Assembly (NCBI GenBank): GCA_008931825.1
Contig: QXVZ01000962.1
Location: 1 to 39,359 of the forward strand
Length of the DNA stretch: 39,359 bases
Direction: 5' to 3'
Source of the DNA: Phallusia fumigata
Lineage: Eukaryota > Chordata > Ascidiacea > Phlebobranchia > Ascidiidae
The stretch's first letter is position 1. Every line of letters begins with the position of its first letter. Positions 33,764-39,359 of the stretch are shown here, one piece after another. The position numbers were made by a program, and so were the translations under genes. The notes beneath the pieces were generated by a model, which saw only the letters and a list, made by a program, of their open reading frames with translations, did no database searches and was not told where the DNA came from.

Positions 33764-33769
33764 AATAAA
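33764..33769 (+). other. Polyadenylation signal of DDX27
   Basis: AATAAA lies about 80 nt after the DDX27 stop codon (33686), giving a very short 3' UTR. Confidence 0.6.
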
Positions 33770-33784
33770 ACAAATTCTTTCCCA

Positions 33785-34669
33785 GAAGGGGAAACGCATT
33801 GTTTTCACTCTATTGCTTTTTTCTCTTTTTGCTCCCCTGCAAGTGTGGCCATGCATATTTGGCATGAAATGTTTGAGCTATTCAAACTAAACTTTTGCAA
33901 GTGGAAGATGTGGTCACGGAGTCCCCCAAACCCCACATAGTGGTTGTGTTGCAACCCCATCTAGCAATTAGGTTTTTGAACAAGGTCATGAAATTTTAAT
34001 ATTCTGGAAGTCATTGTGGTTCGCCTTTAAACCCTCTACATTAATTCAAATTATTAAAAATTGGACACCCTTCAGATTGTTGTTGTGGTGATTGCCGTGT
34101 TTGCCACTGTAGGACCGGTGCTCTAGACTAGGTCGTAATGTTAAACAATACCCGAACTAAATAAACTTTGGATATTTTGTAGAATATGTCATTGTGGTGC
34201 TTTGTTTAACCTTGCAGCTAAAGCAGTTAATCTGCTACCCCCCTACGGTTTGTAGATTTAACCATTGTGTTGTGTCATCCTGTTTTCATAAGCCTTTCCT
34301 AAAATCAAACAAAGTATGTGAAGTTCGTTAAAAATATCTGGTACACTTTTGTACACAGTTACGGCACCCGAACACTTTGATATACCTGCGGAAAAACACA
34401 TATCCTACCACTTTGTATGTGTAGGGGCCCATGCGCTCCTGCTGGAAAAAACAATCGTACCATAAAATGCTTAACTGTACGTTACGAGTTGTGCGTACTA
34501 CGTCCTCGTCAGGAAGGGCGCACCATACCTTTTGATGATTTTGCTGCGTACCGCACCGTAATCCTTGTACGTTAGACACATGACATACCAAAATTTTCTG
34601 CAATGTTTGGCATTCACAATCACAGTTTGGGTAATACCACGCAGAGCCAAAATTGTGTTGTTTTTGGTG
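33785..34669. other. Spacer between DDX27 and FAM210A 3' ends
   Basis: The left edge (33785-33830, gaaggggaaacgcattgttttcactc) resembles the window's last bases (39318-39359). An open frame at 34328-34603 (-, 91 codons), rich in Cys and aromatic residues, is not recognised and may be repeat-derived. No other gene is visible. Confidence 0.35.
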
Positions 34670-34675
34670 TTTATT
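34670..34675 (-). other. Candidate polyadenylation signal of FAM210A
   Basis: AATAAA on the minus strand about 235 nt downstream of the FAM210A stop codon. Confidence 0.5.
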
Positions 34676-34910
34676 GAAAGTAAAACACAGTTACAAATTG
34701 CAGCAAACAGTAAATAAATTAAACAGTTTAATTTCTAACATGCTTTCTGAAAAAGCAAAAAATAATACATGCTTTTCGCGACTAGGCCAAAAAATATGCC
34801 ATAAGATCACAAATATTACAACGACAGTAAGGGCAACAGTTCCAATTAAATGAATAAAGTATCATACTAACACAGAAATATAAAACATTAAAAAATGAAA
34901 CTAAATATGC

Positions 34911-35907
34911 TTACTCCTTTCGCGATCTGGACTTTGTAGAATGTTTCTGAGATCCATTTTTTGGTTTGCTTCTGGATCTCCCATATTTTTCACTATATTT
35001 TGCCCCCGTATTGCGTATTCTCTGTTGTAAAATCTTGCTTTGTGTTTCAACAAGTTGTCCAACAGTTGCCGATTTGGGGGGTGGTTTAAAATAACCTATT
35101 TTTCGCAAATGTCTTACAGTGTAGACTGTTCCTGCCAAAGTGACAGGATATCGAATTGGTTTTCCCAACTAAATAAAGAAAATAGTGCAATATTGTGCCA
35201 TGTCTAAGTTGTATCTTAAAACAACCACTTACCTCATACACCAAGTAGGTCATTAACCAAATGCTAGCTGAAGAACTTTTTAGTTTTTCTGCATACGATA
35301 AACCAATTTTTTCCAAAAATTCAAATACACCAATGTTTTCCATAAAAGGAATAATGTCGATGCCCCTGTTTAAAAACAAAATTTGTTAAACCAACCATCA
35401 TATGTTTTTTTCATACATCAACTCTAGCTTTTTTTTAAATGTTACCAAATGATTTCATGAAAGTTTTTTCACCAACCTTTGCAAAGAAAAATATATCAAG
35501 GCCACCCAGCAAGCAGATGTTACAATGTGAACACCAGCCATAACCACTCCATACTGCCGAAAAAGCAGTTTAAATTTTGCAGTTATACCTAATGATCTAT
35601 TTTTTAATATTGCTTGAAGATCATCAGCATCGTCATCATTTTTGTTGGTCTCTGTTGCATAATATCTTGTGTAGAACAGTTTGTAGCAACGAGGTTGCAG
35701 TTGTGAAACACCACCAATGCTGAGTTGCAAGGGCCCTCTTGTGACATGGGAAATTCCATTACAAAAAGGTTTAACTAATGATAGGTTCCACTTCAATGGT
35801 AAAATAGAGTGTCTGGCATTGTCTCTCAGGGCACTTTGCACGATTACTCGTGGTTCCCATGCACGATAAGCAAATGTTTTTGACAATCTTGCAAGTTGTG
35901 CAACCAT
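34911..35907 (-). CDS. FAM210A: FAM210A-like mitochondrial DUF1279 protein (273 aa, 3 exons)
   Basis: Exons (high to low): 35907-35477, 35365-35233, 35168-34911. Phases close to 822 nt. Human FAM210A is 272 aa. The first about 85 residues are Arg-rich and poor in acids, as in a mitochondrial presequence. The DUF1279 domain follows from about 110: FRQYGVVMAGVHIVTSACW forms one membrane helix, then RGIDIIPFMEN, a second hydrophobic stretch (ASIWLMTYLVYE, 177-188), and LGKPIRYPVTLAGTVYTV. The tail is basic. FAM210 proteins sit in mitochondria and affect mitochondrial translation and muscle and bone mass in vertebrates. The start is the ATG after an acceptor-like AATGCAG (35926-35932), so an untranslated first exon or a trans-spliced leader is likely. 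FAM210B is a shorter relative and cannot be fully excluded. Confidence 0.85.
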
Positions 35908-37116
35908 ATGGTTTGTCAGGAACCAACTGCATTCATAACAAAACACTTACTAATGTTAACACTTTAACTCCACTGTATTAGCATTTATAGCTGTTAAAAT
36001 TTAAATTATATATGTGAGCAACTAAACTTTAGAACATAGCAGGGCCAAGACTTACGTCCATAAAGTCTATGTGTAAAACAACAACAAAAATTAATCAGGT
36101 AACCAAACAACGGTTTACTGATCTGAAAACGATTTAACGAAGCAAAACACGATTTTATTCTTAACAATACTGTGTACCAATAAAGCGAAAAAAACTTATG
36201 CAACAGCAAGGCAAGATGCCTACATGACGTCACTGTTTCTCCATGTGGCCTTTTTTCAAGCACGCATTCCCGGTCCGAATCCCACCACCGAAGCGCAATC
36301 GTGAAATCATTTGAGCAAATTACAAAGTTTGGGTTCTCTAAAAATAAACAAGCTTTTTATTTATAAATGCAATTGTTTTGATACTAAACTTTAAAAATTT
36401 TTGCAACAAAACTTACAACTACGCAACATAAGCATTATTAACTACTGGGGTCAATTCATAGATATCAGTAAGTCAAGCTCTATTTGTTTCGTCATGCGTG
36501 ATTGGTTACGATTTTTCTTTTATCATGAAAATATTTTTTTGAGGAATGGACGTGGGGCGTAAAGTTAATGCCTTTATTTAATAAAAAACTTTTTTTGGTA
36601 AATGAAACCATAGACATATATATTTAGATGACTAATTTTAGTCAATCAAAAAAGCATATGAGACAAAAGTGAAGAAATTGATTTGTAATGTAGCTTCAGA
36701 CTTCAATCTGAATCTACTTCTAAAAAATAAAGTTTTATTGAGCAAATATTGTAGGATGCAGGCATGCAGCAAATTGTTTTGCTTGTGTGTGGGGACCAAT
36801 AAGTTCATAATTTTTGCTTTTGAAAAATGCTATATGCTGGTGAAAGGTATAGAATATCTTTTGTGTTATAGTGTTGTGGAATGGAAACTAGGGTTCCTCT
36901 TTTTTATGACTTTTTTCATCAAGAAATGAGAAATTTAAAATTTTATTCTCAAGAATCTCAAAATTCTTGTTACTCGTTGAAACCAGCAATTTTTGACGTC
37001 TTTTTTAATTATTGACCCTCAACTATTGTCGTAAAAACCTCGAATAATTTTTGCACACAGAAAACTCACTTTTGGCTTTCTTAAATATTTAATACAGGAG
37101 GTAAAATTAAGTCATC
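35908..37116. other. 5' flank of FAM210A and spacer to the AXH gene
   Basis: A consensus donor (GTAAGT on the minus strand near 36050) may end a noncoding first FAM210A exon. A short open frame at 36669-36929 (+) has no domain signature. A box-B-like ggtccgaatccc at about 36271 has no box A at tRNA spacing. No gene is recognised here. Confidence 0.4.
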
Positions 37117-37529
37117 AAATGCCTTATTAACCATAACCAAAAAGCACTTGAGGAATTCTCCATAAGGAACTCAAATGGTAACATGGGGAATGCTGCCCAT
37201 TTTAAAAAATGTCTCCATTGCTCCCCACTTTCTTCCAATTCTCCATTCTTTCTTTTGAACAGCCAAAGTCACTAATGAGCCTGAGTAGTTTAATAGCAAC
37301 TCCATTGGGACAACTAATAATTACAGATCATCATTGTAGTGTTACAAAACTCTTTAAGTGTAAATGAAGTGATATATATATGCCCTGCAAGGACGATTGA
37401 CAGGGTTAAATGACTGAACGCGAAGAGCACCAGGCTGCTGACAACCAACAACAGAATGGAGGACTTTACCCTCCACATTTTGAAAAGGGTATGACTGTGT
37501 TGTTATGTTGTGTTTAGTGTGTTCTTTTC
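37117..37529. repeat. Assembly duplication, copy 1 (AXH gene exon 1)
   Basis: Repeats as 37531-37944 at offset 414-415 with very few differences, and ends at the N at 37530. It holds a second copy of exon 1 (37410-37488). Confidence 0.85.
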
Positions 37530-37530
37530 N

Positions 37531-37944
37531 AAATGCCGTAATAACCATAACCAAAAAGCACTTGAGGAATTCTCCATAAGGAACTCAAATGGTAACATGG
37601 GGAATGCTGCCCATTTTAAAAAAATGTCTCCATTGCTCCCCACTTTCTTCCAATTCTCCATTCTTTCTTTTGAACAGCCAAAGTCACTAATGAGCCTGAG
37701 TAGTTTAATAGCAACTCCATTGGGACAACTAATAATTACAGATCATCATTGTAGTGTTACAAAACTCTTTAAGTGTAAATGAAGTGATATATATATGCCC
37801 TGCAAGGACGATTGACAGGGTTAAATGACTGAACGCGAAGAGCACCAGGCTGCTGACAACCAACAACAGAATGGAGGACTTTACCCTCCACATTTTGAAA
37901 AGGGTATGACTGTGTTGTTATGTTGTGTTTAGTGTGTTCTTTTC
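37531..37944. repeat. Assembly duplication, copy 2 (AXH gene exon 1)
   Basis: The copy connected to the rest of the gene. It contains exon 1 at 37825-37903 and continues into the unique intron. Near-identity with 37117-37529 and the N between them mark an unmerged overlap. Confidence 0.85.
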
Positions 37945-38763
37945 ACACACTTTTACCCGTACAGTTAACCATGCACAGTTTAAAGTTGCAGCTGGATGGT
38001 GCATTATTGTAGGTACAATAATACAAACTTTTGGGCCTCTGGTTAAATTAAATGCATAAACATTTTGTTTTTGGTTGGGTTATTACTCTGCATGCCAAAT
38101 ATAAGGTTTTGACATGATATTTTGGTGGGTAACTGATAAATATGTTTTATTTTGTAGAGGGGTTGATGAAAAAGTCATCAATTTTTCTGTTTGTAACCAC
38201 ACACTACTGCATATACAATATCAGTGATTTTGTTTTTTAGGGGCTTTAATTCAGCTTGCAAGTGGTGAAATAAAATGTGTACAAGATCTATCAATAGAGG
38301 ATTTTCAAAGAAGTACAGATTTAAGTCCAGACCTAAAACTAGACTCGAGCACAGTGGGAAAAATAAACTTGAATCAACAGAGGACGATGGCGCTTTTATG
38401 CTTTGTTGTTGGTGAAGATAAACTACAGGTACATAAATACATACAATGTTAACTTTGTTGACAAAGCTATATGTTTTAATTGTATTATTGCAGATAATAG
38501 TTGAAGCCCCAGTCGAACATCCATTTTTTGTCTACGGTAAAGGCTGGTCTGCTGTGACACCAGAAATGTCAATGTCGCGATATAAATTGGCATGTCATGA
38601 ACTTATTGTGGGTGATGTATGTGCATCACTGACATTAAAAACTCCTGTTAATGTGGATACACAAAACACTGCTGATGTACCAAGGGATATGGCTATTCAC
38701 ATGCAACAAACTAATGCCAACAAGGCCACTCATCTGTTACCATCCCAACTCACATCAAGATAG
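37825..38763 (+). CDS. ATXN1: Ataxin-1-type AXH domain protein, short form (178 aa, 3 exons)
   Basis: Exons: 37825-37903, 38241-38428, 38494-38763. Phases close to 537 nt. The AXH domain fills residues about 19-140: YPPHFEKGALIQLASGE, VQDLSIEDF, DLKLDSSTV, EHPFFVYGKGWS, SVTPE-like turn, and LIVGDVCASLTLK, all typical of ataxin-1 and ataxin-1-like (BOAT1). The AXH fold binds RNA and co-repressors such as Capicua. The start is firm: all three frames carry stops just upstream and TAA directly precedes the ATG. The protein therefore lacks the long N-terminus and any polyglutamine tract, and its tail lacks the basic C-terminal 14-3-3/nuclear signal of human ataxin-1. It is far shorter than human ATXN1 (about 815) and ATXN1L (about 689). 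ATXN1 versus ATXN1L cannot be resolved; the symbol marks the family. Confidence 0.88.
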
Positions 38764-38994
38764 CACTTGTTAAAAAGCGGTTTGTTTGTAAACGGGCAAA
38801 ATATTTAACTTTTATATTTGATTAAATTTTACCAACATCGCACTTTATGTTTTTAGAATTGTCTTGGGTTTTACTTTTCTTTTTTTGTGTGTTTTCTTCA
38901 AAAAAATTTAGCACTAATGCTACTGTGTAAAAGTTTTTATTTCGACTGGGAAGGTTCGATTTTAAGCCGTTTTGCTGACGCTTTGTACTGTTGA

Positions 38995-39000
38995 AATAAA
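38995..39000 (+). other. Polyadenylation signal of the AXH gene
   Basis: AATAAA about 230 nt after the stop codon at 38763, followed by an AT-rich stretch. Confidence 0.55.
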
Positions 39001-39039
39001 ATTGAAATAGGATGACTTTGGATATTGGTTTAAATAACT

Positions 39040-39359
39040 TGTAAGTTTAACCCACAGGCGTCAGGTTATAAACTTGCTAGGTGGCAGTGCTTCGTTACTT
39101 TTTGTTTTGGTGCAAAATGCACAATTACTATTCGAATAGTCAATGCCAATTGCCAATATTGATATCTGCTCGAATAATTGACAACAAAGTTTGGGACAGA
39201 CTTGGTATTTACGAATACGAATATTTGCCTAAATGCAATTCGGTTAGGCGACAATCAAATCGGAACAAGTATACAGGGATGCGAATACTCGCGTACGTAA
39301 TTATGGGTCCCCTTCCTGAAGGGGAGGCATATTGTTTTCACTCGGTTTGTTTGTTTTTT
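39040..39359. repeat. Mobile-element-like sequence at the right edge
   Basis: Contains a perfect 14-bp palindrome, ACTATTCGAATAGT (39127-39140), and several CGAATA motifs. A hAT-like start, CAGGGATGCGAATACTCG (39274-39291), is followed by a CCCCTTC/GAAGGGG hairpin (39309-39324) before the window ends. No gene seen. The element, if real, is cut by the window edge. Confidence 0.35.

Noticed and set aside
36262..36290. Box-B-like ggtccgaatccc suggesting a tRNA or SINE
   Set aside because: No box A at tRNA spacing on either strand and no cloverleaf.
1..39359. Bacterial-type features (operons, CRISPR arrays, ribosome binding sites)
   Set aside because: The window is intron-rich animal DNA; no array of regular repeats and spacers was found.

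Overview
The window is animal nuclear DNA, AT-rich and intron-dense, with every gene split by GT-AG introns. The gene set (chordate-type synergin gamma, a myomaker gene, an ataxin-1 AXH protein, RPB11, DDX27, FAM210A), the compact spacing, mostly short introns and tRNA-derived SINE and hAT-type MITE insertions point to an ascidian tunicate, most likely Ciona. That assignment is inference. The sequence is a draft scaffold: single Ns at 6805, 32147, 32780 and 37530 each sit at a near-identical duplicated stretch, which looks like unmerged overlapping contigs or haplotypes rather than biology.

Layout. 1-1954: no gene seen. 1955-7313 (-): ten-exon PAG1/Cbp-like transmembrane adaptor with a row of phosphotyrosine-type motifs and a small upstream ORF. 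7320-9177: spacer with a complete hAT MITE. 9178-16511 (-): thirteen-exon synergin gamma (SYNRG) with a tRNA-derived SINE in intron 5. 16512-19584: repeat-rich spacer. 19585-20511 (-): complete three-exon RPB11 (POLR2J). 20512-22368: repeat-like spacer. 22369-24733 (+): five-exon eight-helix membrane protein with a TspO/MBR-like tryptophan-rich signature and a TATA box. 24785-26030 (-): five-exon myomaker (MYMK). 26758-33769 (+): seventeen-exon DEAD-box helicase DDX27, head-to-head with MYMK. 34670-35907 (-): FAM210A. 37825-39000 (+): small ataxin-1-type AXH protein.

The genes do not form one pathway. POLR2J (RNA polymerase II), DDX27 (ribosome biogenesis), SYNRG (AP-1 trafficking) and FAM210A (mitochondria) are housekeeping genes. 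The more specialised ones are MYMK (myoblast fusion), the PAG1-like adaptor (Src/Csk-type signalling) and the AXH protein (transcription co-regulation). The most striking signal is MYMK, which keeps the family's His/Asp residues and Cys-rich tail. About 100 bp upstream of its start codon an EBF-type palindrome (CCCAAGGG) directly abuts an E-box (CAGGTG), a natural candidate for joint EBF and myogenic bHLH control.

Gene models were spliced by eye. All reading-frame phases were checked to close, but no transcript evidence was available.
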